Source: Kingella denitrificans ATCC 33394 (GTDB taxonomy: Bacteria; Pseudomonadota; Gammaproteobacteria; Burkholderiales; Neisseriaceae). Taken from it: a DNA stretch of 64,000 bases. The position numbers and the translations under genes were made by a program. This document shows, one piece after another, positions 27,249-36,473 of the stretch; position 1 is the first letter of the stretch; each line of letters starts with the position of its first letter. The notes beneath the pieces are model-generated. The model worked only from the letters and a program-made list of their open reading frames with translations, had not been told where the DNA came from and searched no databases. Location of the stretch: assembly GCF_000190695.1 (NCBI RefSeq), contig NZ_GL870929.1, positions 332,853-396,852 on the forward strand. Reading direction: 5' to 3'.

Positions 27249-29183
27249 TCATTTTTCCTCAAGGAGACGTTGAAATTCTTCATCAATTTCCGAATTTACC
27301 GTTTCCAAATCTTCTTGCCATTGGAGCCAGTTTTCCTCCAATCCTGTTAATTTTACTTTGACTTCCGTCGCTTGCGCCAATATTTCTTGCAATTTCGCCT
27401 TATTTTCGGGCAAATAGGCGCATTCTTGCGACAGAAATTCATCACATTGCGCCTGCTGCGACTGCAATACCGCCATTTCCTTTTCGGCACGCTCGATTTT
27501 TTGCTGAATCGGCTTGCTGCGTTTCGCTTTTTCTTGGCGGATTTGTGCTTCTATGCGCTTCATATCTTTGCGCTTTTGCGATTGCGAGGACGCTGCGGGG
27601 GCGGCCGCCGCATTTTCTTGTGCCAAGCGATGGGCGCGATAGTCGTTTAAATCGCCATCGAACGTGTGCAGGCTGCCTGCATCAATCAGCAAAAACTGGT
27701 CAGTGGTGGCCTCAATCAAGCTGCGGTCATGCGACACCAAAATCATCGCGCCCTGAAAGCTTTGCAGGGCAACGGTGAGCGCGTGCCGCATATCCAGGTC
27801 CAAATGGTTGGTCGGTTCATCCAGCAGCAACAGATTCGGCTTCTGCCATACAAGCATGGCCAATGCCAACCTTGCCTTTTCACCACCCGAAAACGGAGCT
27901 ATTTTTTGCGTGGCCATGTCACCCACAAAGTGAAAACCGCCCAAAAAATTACGGACGTCCTGTTCTTTTGCTTCGGGCGACAACTGCTGGATGTGCCACA
28001 CAGAGCTTTGGTCATCGCGCAAAATATCGAGCTGGTGTTGCGCAAAATAGCCGATATTGAGTTTGTCGGAGCGGATAATTTGACCGGCGGCAGGTTGCAG
28101 GCTGCCTGCCAACGCCTTGATAAACGTGGACTTGCCCGAACCGTTCACGCCCAGCAAGCCGAAGCGCGCACCGTTTTCCAGCGACAAATTAATGTTTTTC
28201 AATACAATATGGTCGTCATACGCCAAAGAAACACCGTCCATGCGGAGCAAGGGATTGGGCAAATGTGCAGGCTGCTCGAACTCAAAGCTAAATTCGCTGT
28301 CCAAGTGCGCCGGCGCAATCATTTCCAGTTTGGCCAATGCCTTCATGCGGCTTTGCGCTTGCGTGGCCTTGGTTGCCTTGGCTTTGAACCGATCGATAAA
28401 CGATTGCAAATGCTTGATTTTTTCTTGCTGCTTAGTGTAGGCCGACTGCTGGTTGGCCAACCTCTGGGCGCGTTCTTTCAAATAAAAATCGTAGTTGCCG
28501 CCATAAGTATTCAGTTTTTGCTGCGACAACTCAATCGTGTGCGTGGTGGCAGCGTTCAGGAAATCGCGGTCGTGCGAAATAATAATCTGCGTGCAAGGCA
28601 ATGAAGCCAAATGGTTTTCCAACCACAAGACGGTTTCCAAATCCAAATGGTTGGTCGGCTCGTCCAGCAACAGTAAATCGGCGCGGCACATCAATGCCTG
28701 CGCCAAATTTAAGCGCATTCGCCAACCGCCGGAAAACGCTTTCACAGGCTTTGCGTGCTCTTCCTGCGAGAATCCCAGTCCGCTCAGCAACTTGGCGGCG
28801 CGGGCAGGGGCGGTATATGCATCAATTTCTTCCAACTGGGCATGATAATCTGCAATCAGTGCGCCATTATTTTCTACTTCGGCGCGTTGCAAAGCAGCCT
28901 GCAAGCGCTGCAAATCGGCATCGCCCTGTAGAACGTAATCCAGCGCAGAGATGTCCAGCGCGGGTGTTTCCTGCGACACGGCTGCGAGTTTCCAGTTTTT
29001 CGGTATGCTGATTTCACCGGAATCGTGCGTGATTTCATTTTTCAACAGTGCAAACAGGCTGGATTTTCCCGTACCGTTTTTGCCGATTAAACCGATACGT
29101 TGGCGTGGGGTGATGGTGGCCGAGGCCTGATTCAGCAGAACCTTTAAACCGCGCTGCAAGGTTAAATTCTTGATTTCAATCAT
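27249..29183 (-). CDS. ABC-F family ATPase (YheS/Uup-type)
   Basis: A 644-residue soluble ATPase with two ABC domains and no membrane segments. Walker A motifs are GKNGTGKSS (near residue 36) and GVNGSGKST (near 345). The signatures are FSGGWRMRLNLAQAL and FSGGEKARLALAMLV, and Walker B LLLLDEPTNHLD appears in both halves. A linker with the Lys/Gln-rich ABC-F element joins them, and a C-terminal coiled coil (IEAQIRQEKAKRSKPIQQKIERAEKEM) ends the protein. ABC-F proteins act on the ribosome E site; the C-terminal coiled coil and length fit YheS. The ATG at 29183 (MIEIKNLTL) is chosen by family start. It lies downstream of hfq across a DUS hairpin. Confidence 0.9.
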   Translation of the reverse strand: MIEIKNLTLQRGLKVLLNQASATITPRQRIGLIGKNGTGKSSLFALLKNEITHDSGEISIPKNWKLAAVSQETPALDISALDYVLQGDADLQRLQAALQRAEVENNGALIADYHAQLEEIDAYTAPARAAKLLSGLGFSQEEHAKPVKAFSGGWRMRLNLAQALMCRADLLLLDEPTNHLDLETVLWLENHLASLPCTQIIISHDRDFLNAATTHTIELSQQKLNTYGGNYDFYLKERAQRLANQQSAYTKQQEKIKHLQSFIDRFKAKATKATQAQSRMKALAKLEMIAPAHLDSEFSFEFEQPAHLPNPLLRMDGVSLAYDDHIVLKNINLSLENGARFGLLGVNGSGKSTFIKALAGSLQPAAGQIIRSDKLNIGYFAQHQLDILRDDQSSVWHIQQLSPEAKEQDVRNFLGGFHFVGDMATQKIAPFSGGEKARLALAMLVWQKPNLLLLDEPTNHLDLDMRHALTVALQSFQGAMILVSHDRSLIEATTDQFLLIDAGSLHTFDGDLNDYRAHRLAQENAAAAPAASSQSQKRKDMKRIEAQIRQEKAKRSKPIQQKIERAEKEMAVLQSQQAQCDEFLSQECAYLPENKAKLQEILAQATEVKVKLTGLEENWLQWQEDLETVNSEIDEEFQRLLEEK

Positions 29184-29207
29184 GATATGTTGAGTAGATT
29201 TCATAGA

Positions 29208-29241
29208 AAAGCAGCCTGCAGGTGAATGTGCAGGCTGCTTT
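29208..29241. terminator. DUS inverted pair between hfq and the ABC-F gene
   Basis: Forward DUS 29209-29220 and reverse DUS 29229-29240 are separated by only eight bases. This is among the tightest hairpins in the window, placed 11 bases after the hfq stop (minus strand). Confidence 0.65.
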
Positions 29242-29251
29242 TGAAAAACAA

Positions 29252-29551
29252 TTATTCTGCGCTGTCTGTAACAATCGTTTCGACTTGCTGCAAAGTTTGG
29301 CCGTGTGAAGCGGCAGGCTTGTTATCGTGTTGCAGGCTGACGGCACGGGCAGGCACAATGGTAGAAATGGCATGTTTGTACACCATTTGCGTCAGAGAAG
29401 TATTGCGCAGCAGCACGACATATTGGTCAAACGATTCAACTTGCCCTTGCAGTTTGATCCCATTAACCAGATAAATAGACACTGGCACATGCTCTTTGCG
29501 CAAAGCATTCAAAAATGGGTCTTGTAATAATTGTCCTTTAGTGATTGTCAT
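29252..29551 (-). CDS. hfq: RNA chaperone Hfq
   Basis: A 99-residue Sm-like hexameric protein that pairs small RNAs with mRNAs. The Sm1 region [29 protein letters not shown] and the Sm2 region [14 protein letters not shown] are intact, preceded by the conserved [12 protein letters not shown]. The C-terminal tail is short. GGAGTG precedes the ATG at 29549; four upstream in-frame codons are discarded. In many Proteobacteria hfq sits by miaA and hflX, but here it lies between fimV and an ABC-F gene. Confidence 0.97.
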   Translation of the reverse strand: MTITKGQLLQDPFLNALRKEHVPVSIYLVNGIKLQGQVESFDQYVVLLRNTSLTQMVYKHAISTIVPARAVSLQHDNKPAASHGQTLQQVETIVTDSAE

Positions 29552-29655
29552 TCGGCACTCCAAATTTTATTTTCATCGTTTATAGGGGTCTTACACGTGA
29601 CGTAAAACATAAAGAATTGTATCTGTTTTGGCTGGATTTACCAAGCAGAATTTGT

Positions 29656-29682
29656 AAAAAGGCCGCTATAAAGATAGCGACC
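29656..29682 (-). terminator. intrinsic terminator of fimV
   Basis: On the minus strand GGTCGCTAT-CTTT-ATAGCGGCC (one G-T pair) is followed by TTTTT, about 25 bases after the fimV stop. It does not use DUS sequence. Confidence 0.75.
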
Positions 29683-29707
29683 TTTACTTTATTGACGGAA
29701 TCAGACC

Positions 29708-32131
29708 TTAACCGCCGAGTTCTGACAACAATTGTTGCGCTTGCTGCTGCAAATCACCGGTAGATTCTTCAACCAGTTCGCGCAATGTTTCACGGGCAGC
29801 TACGGCATCGTCAATTTCCAGATACATTTTCGCCAATTCCAATTTTGCTTCCAGTGGCGCCGTCATCCCGACAGCCTCGGAAACAAAACCGGCATCTTGA
29901 ACGGCTGGCGTTTCAACGCTATTCAAATCGCTGACATCTTTCGCTGGCTCAACAGCGGGTGTATCAATAGTCAAGTCATCGGCAAAGAAATCTGCTTCCG
30001 TTGCAGGCGTGGCTGCTGAAACTTCTGGAGCTGCGGGCGCTTCGGCAATATCCAAATTGTCAAAGTCCATGTCCATTGCCAAATCTGCCGTATCAGCATG
30101 AGTTTCGCCCAAATCGGCAAATTGCGTTACCGAATGATCGACGCCGACATCCAGAGAAGCATCGCCGCTTGGTAGGTCAAATTCCAAAGCATCTTCATGC
30201 GCCACTTCCGGCAAATCAGTGGAGAAAGATTCTTCTGTTTGATCCAAAACGGAGAAATCCAACGGCTCTTCCACCGCAGCAGGGGTTTCAATCACATTAT
30301 CTGCAAAATCGGCCGTAAAATCTTCTTCGGCAGGCGTATCCAAGTCGAATGTGCTCACACTTTCAGCCACTTCTACAGCAGGCTTAATATCCGTGTCGAA
30401 ATCATCGAAACTTGTTTCTTCAACAACCGGTGCTTCTTCAACAGTTTCATTGCCACCAAATTGTTCGGACAGCCAATCCAAATCATCGCTGCTTTCTTCT
30501 TCAACAGTAGCAGGAGCAACCGGTGCAGGTTCAGCAACATGCACTTCCTCATCTACAACTGGAGCAATTGGCGCGGTTGTATCGGCGGCAAACAGGCTTT
30601 CATCAAAGAAATCGTCGTGCGCGGCACTGCTTGTTTGGGTCTCTTGGCTGTCTACCAACCATTCGTCATCCGCCACCGCATTCGGTTTGGTCACATCGAT
30701 TTCAGGCTCGAAAGTATCTAACGAAAATTCATCGTTTGTTGTTTGAGAGTGAGCAGATGCCGATTTTGTGCTGCTATCTTCATAAGTATCATCTTCAGGC
30801 AACGTGAATTCTTCATTTACCCACATTTCTTGTGACGCACTGCCTTCAAATTCTTCTTCAGATTCTTCAAACTCGTCTTCTGACTCGTCGCGACCACTTT
30901 CATTAGGTTTTCTGCGACGGCTCAACGCATATGCCGCGCCACCCAATGCAAGGGCTGCAGCACCGCCAATTAAGCCCATCTGCATCAAGTCCATGCCTTC
31001 TTCTTCCACAGGAGCAGGAGGTGGTGTTTCAACAGCAGGAGGTGCGGGTGGAGGCGCAACTTCTTCAACAGCAGGAGCGGATGTTTCTGAAGCCGATGCG
31101 AAATCTGAAGCGGCAACCATTTCACCGGGCACATTAGAAGCAGCCTGCACTTCAGAAGCCGGTGCCACAACGGGAGTTTCTGGTTTCACAGGAACACTTG
31201 GCTCAACCGGCGCAGGTTCAGGTGTCTGATTGACAGGCGCCGCTTGTTGCTCTGTGGCATTGTTTACCGGTTTTGCCTGTGTTTCTACCGGAACAGTATT
31301 TGCTGGTGGAGGTGCTGGCGGTGTTTCAACTGTAGGTGCAGGCTGGTTGTTTTCAACTTGGTTTACCGTGTTTTCAACAGGGGCGCTGGGTCGTTGTGCT
31401 GCCAAACGATGAGCGGCGCGACGGCGTTCGGAACTCGTGTTGGCATACGCGTGCCATTGCGCGGCAGACGGAATATACAGGGTAACATTGCGATACATGC
31501 GCCCATGATGGAATGCACGAGGATTGGCGGCAATCAATGCACGGATGGCGCGTTGCACGCTCATACCGCGCGGACGGTAACGTGCTGCAATCGAAGAAAC
31601 GCTCTCACCGTGTTGAACGCGATAATAACGTGGTCTAGGAGATGTTTTTTGCATAGCGGAGGTAGGATTGTGTGGTGCATCTGCTTCAATGGTATCTACC
31701 GTATCGACAGCAGTTGCAGCAGGTTTTTGTGCGATAGGTTTCAGCCGTGTTGCCGGAGCGCGGCGGGTGCGCTGAACAGCATCGGCAGGGCGGTAATGAG
31801 CAGGGTTCACCATAGCGGTGTATTGGCGCGTTTGGTTGCCCGCACTCACAACAAAATTCACAATGGGATCATTCACAACGGAATTGGAACGCAGGCGAAT
31901 AACGGCATTACCATTGCCTTGCGGAACCACCGTCCCATGGATATTGCCGCCCGTAACATTCACGGAGCCGCTTTGCAAAACTGCTTGTGCTTCATTACCG
32001 GTGACCACGATGCTTGCAGAAAACGGCTCGCCCAAATTAGATTGCACATTCAAGCCGCCCAAACCTGCCACCGCGCTCATTGAAGTCATTAACGACAACG
32101 ATGCAGAGATAATTTTACTTTTATTTTTCAA
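29708..32131 (-). CDS. fimV: FimV/TspA-family protein
   Basis: An 807-residue inner-membrane protein tied to type IV pilus assembly and polar organisation. The signal peptide is followed by the FimV N-domain (GLGGLNVQSNLGEPFSASIVV). Next come a LysM-like peptidoglycan-binding domain at about 169-222 (YYRVQHGESVSSIAARYRP) and a Pro/Ala-rich linker. A transmembrane helix (about 384-404, MGLIGGAAALALGGAAYAL) precedes a long acidic cytoplasmic region, and the FimV C-terminal domain is LEAKLELAKMYLEIDDAVAARETLRELVEE. In meningococcus the homologue is TspA. The start is TTG (32129-32131) with a strong AGGAGTG site. A link to transformation is plausible since DUS uptake needs type IV pili. Confidence 0.88.
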   Translation of the reverse strand: MKNKSKIISASLSLMTSMSAVAGLGGLNVQSNLGEPFSASIVVTGNEAQAVLQSGSVNVTGGNIHGTVVPQGNGNAVIRLRSNSVVNDPIVNFVVSAGNQTRQYTAMVNPAHYRPADAVQRTRRAPATRLKPIAQKPAATAVDTVDTIEADAPHNPTSAMQKTSPRPRYYRVQHGESVSSIAARYRPRGMSVQRAIRALIAANPRAFHHGRMYRNVTLYIPSAAQWHAYANTSSERRRAAHRLAAQRPSAPVENTVNQVENNQPAPTVETPPAPPPANTVPVETQAKPVNNATEQQAAPVNQTPEPAPVEPSVPVKPETPVVAPASEVQAASNVPGEMVAASDFASASETSAPAVEEVAPPPAPPAVETPPPAPVEEEGMDLMQMGLIGGAAALALGGAAYALSRRRKPNESGRDESEDEFEESEEEFEGSASQEMWVNEEFTLPEDDTYEDSSTKSASAHSQTTNDEFSLDTFEPEIDVTKPNAVADDEWLVDSQETQTSSAAHDDFFDESLFAADTTAPIAPVVDEEVHVAEPAPVAPATVEEESSDDLDWLSEQFGGNETVEEAPVVEETSFDDFDTDIKPAVEVAESVSTFDLDTPAEEDFTADFADNVIETPAAVEEPLDFSVLDQTEESFSTDLPEVAHEDALEFDLPSGDASLDVGVDHSVTQFADLGETHADTADLAMDMDFDNLDIAEAPAAPEVSAATPATEADFFADDLTIDTPAVEPAKDVSDLNSVETPAVQDAGFVSEAVGMTAPLEAKLELAKMYLEIDDAVAARETLRELVEESTGDLQQQAQQLLSELGG

Positions 32132-32204
32132 AATATTACACTCCTGTTTGCAAACTGCTTGCTATGGTTTGCAGCAAATTTGTTTGATTTTTAAATGTCA
32201 TTGT

Positions 32205-32219
32205 CCGTTATGATAACGG
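32205..32219. promoter_or_regulatory. 15-bp palindrome upstream of fimV
   Basis: CCGTTAT-G-ATAACGG is a perfect inverted repeat 74 bases upstream of the fimV start. The central spacing is too short for a hairpin, so a protein-binding operator is more likely. The regulator is unknown. The rest of 32132-32371 is AT-rich, with a DUS at 32355. Confidence 0.35.
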
Positions 32220-32371
32220 TTTCGCGCGCATCTTGCCAAGAAAAACAAACATTTCTATTTTAAAAAATTACAAAAAACAACTTTGTCGCTTTTTTAATAC
32301 ATTGCATTTGGCAATACATGCTGCTTTTCCGGCGGCCTTAACGATCCACTGACGTGCAGGCTGCTTTTTGC

Positions 32372-33715
32372 TTACGCGCCCAAAAACCAAAACTTTGTCA
32401 ACCAGCACACGGCCACAATCCACACCATGGGCGGTACGTCTTTAACACGTGCGCAAATCAGTTTAATCACGGCATAGCTGATGAAGCCCAGCGCAATACC
32501 GTCCGCAATCGAATAAGTGAACGGCATGAAGGCAATGGTCATGAACGCGGGAGCGGCTTCGGTCATGTCCTGCCAGTCGATTTCCAATGCGGAACGCATC
32601 ATTTGCACGCCGATATAGAGCAGGGCGGGTGCGGTGGCAAATGCGGGCACGGCCTGTGCCAACGGGGAAAACCACAAACATGCCAGCATCAGCACGCCCA
32701 CGGTAATGGCCGTCAAGCCTGTGCGTCCGCCGGCAGCGACACCTGAAGTGCTCTCGATATAAGGTGTGGTGGACGATGTACCCAAAGCCGCACCGGCCAC
32801 AATCGCCGTACTGTCGGCAAACAGCGCTTTTTTCAGGCGCGGCAAATGACCGTTTTTATCCAGTAAACCCGCACGGTGCGATACGCCGACCAACGTACCC
32901 GTGCTGTCGAACAAATCGACCAAAAAGAAGACGAACACCACCGCCAGCATGCTGCCGTTGAACAAACCGTTGAAGTCCATCTGCATAAACGTGGGCGCAA
33001 CGGAAGGCACGCTGGAAACGATGCCGTTAAACTGGGTCAGCCCCAAGGCGGCGGCAATGCCGGTAACGGTCAGAATGCCGATGATAATCGCACCGCGGAT
33101 TTTGTAATAATCCAATGCCACGACAAGGAAAAAGCCGAACAGCGCCAAAAGCACGGGCATATTGGGGAGTTTCACGCCGTCTTTGATTTCATACAGATTA
33201 TTCATTTTCAGCAGCGTGGCATCGCTGGCAACCACCAAACCGGAGCCTTTCAGGGCAATCAATGCCAAAAACAGGCCGATGCCGGCGGCAATCGCCATTT
33301 TCAAACTCATGGGCAGCGCATTAACCAGCATTTCGCGCACTTTGAAAAAGCTGAACAAGATGAAAATCACGCCCGACACGAACACGGCCGCCAGCGCAAT
33401 CTGCCAGCTCACGCCCATGCCCTGCACCACGTTGAAGGTGAAATAGGCGTTCAAGCCCATGCCTGGGGCCAGCGCAATCGGGTAATTGGCAAACGCGCCC
33501 ATGATGAAGCAGCCGATTGCCGATGAAATGCAGGTGGCGACAAACACCGCGCCGAAATCCATCCCCGTAATGGAGAGAATATTGGGATTGACGATGACGA
33601 TGTAGCACATGGTCAGGAAGGTGGTGAAGCCGGCCATGATTTCCGTGCGGACAGACGTGCCGTTCTCGCTCAATTTAAAAAAACGATCCAAAAAAGAATG
33701 TTGTTGTGTTGCCAT
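32372..33715 (-). CDS. NCS2-family purine permease (AzgA/GhxP-like)
   Basis: A 447-residue inner-membrane proton symporter for purine bases. It has about 12-14 hydrophobic segments; family hallmarks are AGFTTFLTMCYIVIVNPNILS, ALAPGMGLNAYFTF, LFDSTGTLVGVSHRAGL and GTSSTTPYIESTSGVAAGGRTGLTA. The closest groups transport hypoxanthine/guanine or adenine; substrate choice cannot be read from sequence. It is single and monocistronic, with DUS copies at 32355 (after the stop) and 33792 (upstream). Together with purH it concerns purine supply. Confidence 0.9.
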   Translation of the reverse strand: MATQQHSFLDRFFKLSENGTSVRTEIMAGFTTFLTMCYIVIVNPNILSITGMDFGAVFVATCISSAIGCFIMGAFANYPIALAPGMGLNAYFTFNVVQGMGVSWQIALAAVFVSGVIFILFSFFKVREMLVNALPMSLKMAIAAGIGLFLALIALKGSGLVVASDATLLKMNNLYEIKDGVKLPNMPVLLALFGFFLVVALDYYKIRGAIIIGILTVTGIAAALGLTQFNGIVSSVPSVAPTFMQMDFNGLFNGSMLAVVFVFFLVDLFDSTGTLVGVSHRAGLLDKNGHLPRLKKALFADSTAIVAGAALGTSSTTPYIESTSGVAAGGRTGLTAITVGVLMLACLWFSPLAQAVPAFATAPALLYIGVQMMRSALEIDWQDMTEAAPAFMTIAFMPFTYSIADGIALGFISYAVIKLICARVKDVPPMVWIVAVCWLTKFWFLGA

Positions 33716-33883
33716 GATTTAAAAATAGGTAAAAAAATGAAGCGCGCATTATACTTTGATTCGCTGATTTTGGCAGTAGGAAACCTTCAAAAAGCAGCCT
33801 GCACGGCAATCCGTTTCCGCCATATCCTTATTTTTTGCACTTCACATTAAAAACAATGGATTATTCATGAATTATTTAATCCA

Positions 33884-33926
33884 AAAGCAGCCTGCACATT
33901 GGAAAATCCCTGTGCAGGCTGCTTTT
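33884..33926. terminator. DUS inverted pair after the FmdE-like gene
   Basis: Forward DUS 33885-33896 and reverse DUS 33913-33924 with matching A4/T6 flanks form a 16-bp stem just beyond the minus-strand stop at 33942. The wider gap 33716-33941 has a further single DUS (33792). Confidence 0.65.
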
Positions 33927-33941
33927 TTAGCATTTCAATAT

Positions 33942-34550
33942 TCAGCGGACAACCACCAATTCGGGATTGTCGCATTCGTCAATCAAAATGGTGTGGACAC
34001 GTTGCTGCCAAAGTTCGCCGAATCGTGCCAGCTGCTCCGCTGTTGCCTGGCCGCTTACCGCCAGCGGCATGATTTCGCGCATTTCGGGAGCGAACGGTGC
34101 GATTTTGCCGTTGAACGACACGCGCACGCTTGCGCCCGTATCGCGGCGGCGCAGGCAGATTTCTTCTTCGATTTCCGCATCGTAGCTTAACAAATCGCGG
34201 CGGGAAAAGCGTCCGTTCGGGCCGACGCCGCCAAAACCGGTTTCCGGTGCCGCGCCGGTAATCAGCTGTGCAACAGACGCGGTCACGCCGACCGTGCCTT
34301 CGCTGCGGCCGCCGCGCATGGCCACTTCAATATTGCCGCGCTCGGGAATTTCGTTGGGATACAGCGCCTGCACGCCTTTGAGCACCATCAGATACGCGCC
34401 GGCCACCGTGGGGCAGGAGTGTCCGCACAGTTTCACAGCGTCTTCGTAGGCATAAGTGAGCAAGCCGTCCGGCGTCGCGCCCAGAAATTGCGCCAACGGG
34501 TCGCGCAGGGTGATTTTCGGTGCTTGGTCAAAAAAATCGGGCAATGTCAT
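33942..34550 (-). CDS. FmdE-like protein, 202 aa
   Basis: A 202-residue cytoplasmic protein resembling the FmdE (formylmethanofuran dehydrogenase subunit E) family N-terminal domain. The motif VKLCGHSCPTVAGAYLMVLKGVQALYP at about residues 38-64 has a CGHxC metal- or thiol-type site. It is followed by MRGGRSEGTVGVTASVAQLITGAAPETGFGG and an acidic C-terminal domain. There is no methanogenic context; bacterial members have no settled function. An excellent AGGAGAG site precedes the ATG at 34548. It lies upstream-to-downstream of rlmB with two tandem reverse DUS copies between them. Confidence 0.6.
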   Translation of the reverse strand: MTLPDFFDQAPKITLRDPLAQFLGATPDGLLTYAYEDAVKLCGHSCPTVAGAYLMVLKGVQALYPNEIPERGNIEVAMRGGRSEGTVGVTASVAQLITGAAPETGFGGVGPNGRFSRRDLLSYDAEIEEEICLRRRDTGASVRVSFNGKIAPFAPEMREIMPLAVSGQATAEQLARFGELWQQRVHTILIDECDNPELVVVR

Positions 34551-34591
34551 TTTTCTCTCCTTGTATAACGGTTTTTTCGTGGGAAACACTT

Positions 34592-34619
34592 TGCAGGCTG
34601 CTTTGGGTGCAGGCTGCTT
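34592..34619 (-). repeat. two tandem DUS in the same orientation
   Basis: Reverse-strand DUS at 34592-34603 and 34608-34619 lie only four bases apart, directly after the rlmB stop (34629, minus). Unlike most intergenic copies here they are direct repeats and cannot pair with each other. Confidence 0.8.
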
Positions 34620-34628
34620 TTTGATGGA

Positions 34629-35375
34629 TTATTGCTGTGCCGTTATCCGCTGGCGGCGCGTTTCGGCCAACACCATGCCGGCAGAAACCGAAATATTCAT
34701 ACTTTCCACCGTGCCGAACATGGGGATGGAGACCAGCGCATCGCAATGTTCGCGGGTAAGGCGGCGCATGCCTTCGCCTTCGTTGCCCATCACCCACGCC
34801 ACGCTTTCGGGAATATCATAATGGAACAAATCCGCATCGCCGCCCATATCCGTGCCAACCACCCAAATGCCGTATTCTTTCAACTCGCGCAAAGTCCGCG
34901 CCAAATTGGTCACTGTGATATACGGCACGGTTTCCGCCGCTCCGCAGGCTACTTTGCTCACGGTGGCGTTCAGCCCGGCGCTTTTGTCTTTCGGGGCGAT
35001 GACGGCGTGTACGCCCATGGCATCCGCCGTCCGCAGGCACGCGCCCAAATTGTGCGGGTCGGTAATGCCGTCCAGCACCAGCAAAAACGCAGGTTCGCGC
35101 AGATTTTCCAGCACGTCTTCCAAATGAACGTGGTTTTTGGACGCATCAATAAAGCCGATAACGCCTTGGTGGCGCGCGCCTTTGCTCATGGCGTGCAGGC
35201 GGTCGGCATTGGCAAAATGCACGCGCACGCGTTCGGCAGCGGCTTTTTCCAAAACTTCGCGCGTGCGGGCATCGTTTTTGTTTTCCAGCACATACAGTTC
35301 TGTGATGGATTTCGGATTTTGCCACAGGCGCGCATTGATGGCGTGGAAGCCGTAAATTAAGCGTTGGTTCGACAT
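34629..35375 (-). CDS. rlmB: 23S rRNA (guanosine-2251-2'-O)-methyltransferase
   Basis: A 248-residue SpoU-type (SPOUT) methyltransferase that methylates G2251 of 23S rRNA. The N-terminal substrate-binding domain ([20 protein letters not shown]) is followed by the knotted catalytic domain. Motifs 1-3 are clear: [33 protein letters not shown] with [20 protein letters not shown], and [24 protein letters not shown]. Length is normal. The usual partner rnr is also in the window but about 21 kb away, so the E. coli rnr-rlmB pairing is broken here. It is downstream of panB by 26 bases and may be co-transcribed. Confidence 0.95.
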   Translation of the reverse strand: MSNQRLIYGFHAINARLWQNPKSITELYVLENKNDARTREVLEKAAAERVRVHFANADRLHAMSKGARHQGVIGFIDASKNHVHLEDVLENLREPAFLLVLDGITDPHNLGACLRTADAMGVHAVIAPKDKSAGLNATVSKVACGAAETVPYITVTNLARTLRELKEYGIWVVGTDMGGDADLFHYDIPESVAWVMGNEGEGMRRLTREHCDALVSIPMFGTVESMNISVSAGMVLAETRRQRITAQQ

Positions 35376-35401
35376 GGTTGTGTTCTGCTGATGAAGGTGG
35401 G

Positions 35402-36193
35402 TTACGCATCAAAACCGTGTGCCGGTGTTGGGAAGGTTTTGTTTTTCACGGCCTGCACATAGCTTTCCACGGCCGCCTGAATCGATGTTTGCCCCTGCAT
35501 GAAATTGTGGACGAATTTGGCGGTTTTGCCGGGGAAAATGCCCAGCATATCGTGCATGACCAATACTTGGCCGTCGGTATCGATGCCCGCGCCGATGCCG
35601 ATGGTGGGGCAGGATACTTCTTCGGTAATGCGTTTGGCCAATGCGCTGGGCACGCATTCCATCAAAATAATGGACGCGCCTGCCGCTTCGTGCGCTTTCG
35701 CATCGGCCAGCACGGCTTGTGCCGCATCGCCGCGCCCTTGCACTTTATAGCCGCCGAACACGTTGACGTATTGCGGCGTTAAGCCGATGTGGGCGCAAAC
35801 GGGAATGGCGCGTTCCTGCAAAAAGCGTGTGGTTTCCGCCATCACCGCGCCGCCTTCCAGCTTCACCATGTGCGCGCCCGCCGCCATCAGTTGGGCGGAT
35901 GCGGCAAACGCCTGCTCGGGGCTTTGCTGGTACGCACCGAACGGCAAATCGGCCACAATCATGGCATTCGAATTGCCGCGCGCCACTGCCGCCGTGTGAT
36001 AGCACATATCTTCCAAGCGCACGGGTAGGGTGGAGGATTGCCCTTGCACCGCCATGCCCAGCGAATCGCCAATCAGGAGGATATCGACGCCTGCGCGGTT
36101 CATCAGCGCGGAGAAGCTGGCATCGTAACAAGTCAGCATGGCAATTTTGTCGCCTGCGGCTTTCATATTGCGTAAGGTATTGATGGTAATCAT
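35402..36193 (-). CDS. panB: 3-methyl-2-oxobutanoate hydroxymethyltransferase
   Basis: A 263-residue TIM-barrel enzyme that makes ketopantoate for pantothenate and CoA. Conserved blocks are [32 protein letters not shown] (metal Asp), [19 protein letters not shown] region, [21 protein letters not shown], and the catalytic Glu in [14 protein letters not shown], then [23 protein letters not shown]. It uses ketoisovalerate from the branched-chain pathway, to which ilvC in this window contributes. panC is not adjacent, so this is an isolated pan gene followed by rlmB. Confidence 0.96.
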   Translation of the reverse strand: MITINTLRNMKAAGDKIAMLTCYDASFSALMNRAGVDILLIGDSLGMAVQGQSSTLPVRLEDMCYHTAAVARGNSNAMIVADLPFGAYQQSPEQAFAASAQLMAAGAHMVKLEGGAVMAETTRFLQERAIPVCAHIGLTPQYVNVFGGYKVQGRGDAAQAVLADAKAHEAAGASIILMECVPSALAKRITEEVSCPTIGIGAGIDTDGQVLVMHDMLGIFPGKTAKFVHNFMQGQTSIQAAVESYVQAVKNKTFPTPAHGFDA

Positions 36194-36283
36194 GAACGGG
36201 GAATTTTTAAGATTCGTTAAAATTTAAGTATAACGCATATCGCGCGGGGGTATCAAACCTTAACATGCCCGCGAAGCCTTTCA

Positions 36284-36335
36284 AAAGCAGCCTGCACCTT
36301 GGGCAGAACACGGTTTGGAAGTGCAGGCTGCTTTT
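36284..36335. repeat. DUS inverted pair 1 between panB and the DUF4198 gene
   Basis: Forward DUS 36285-36296 and reverse DUS 36322-36333 form a hairpin with a 25-base loop. It is one of a cluster of five DUS copies in the 280-base gap 36194-36473. Confidence 0.65.
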
Positions 36336-36386
36336 AAATTAGATATTCACTCCGAGCAATGGCAAGACCGTGTTGCCGACACATTC

Positions 36387-36456
36387 AAAGCAGCCTGCAC
36401 ATTCCGCGGCGAAAAAAATGCAGGCTGCTTTTCGGAAACCCCAAAAGCAGCCTGCA
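36387..36456. terminator. DUS triplet (F-R-F) after the DUF4198 gene
   Basis: Forward 36388-36399, reverse 36419-36430 and forward 36445-36456. The middle copy can pair with either neighbour, giving two mutually exclusive hairpins. The triplet lies 18 bases after the minus-strand stop at 36474 and is a likely terminator. Confidence 0.6.
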
Positions 36457-36473
36457 CACGGTAATCAGTCAGA

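Noticed and set aside
36284..36456. CRISPR-like regular repeats
   Set aside because: The repeats are 12-base uptake sequences in alternating orientation, with irregular spacing and no cas genes.
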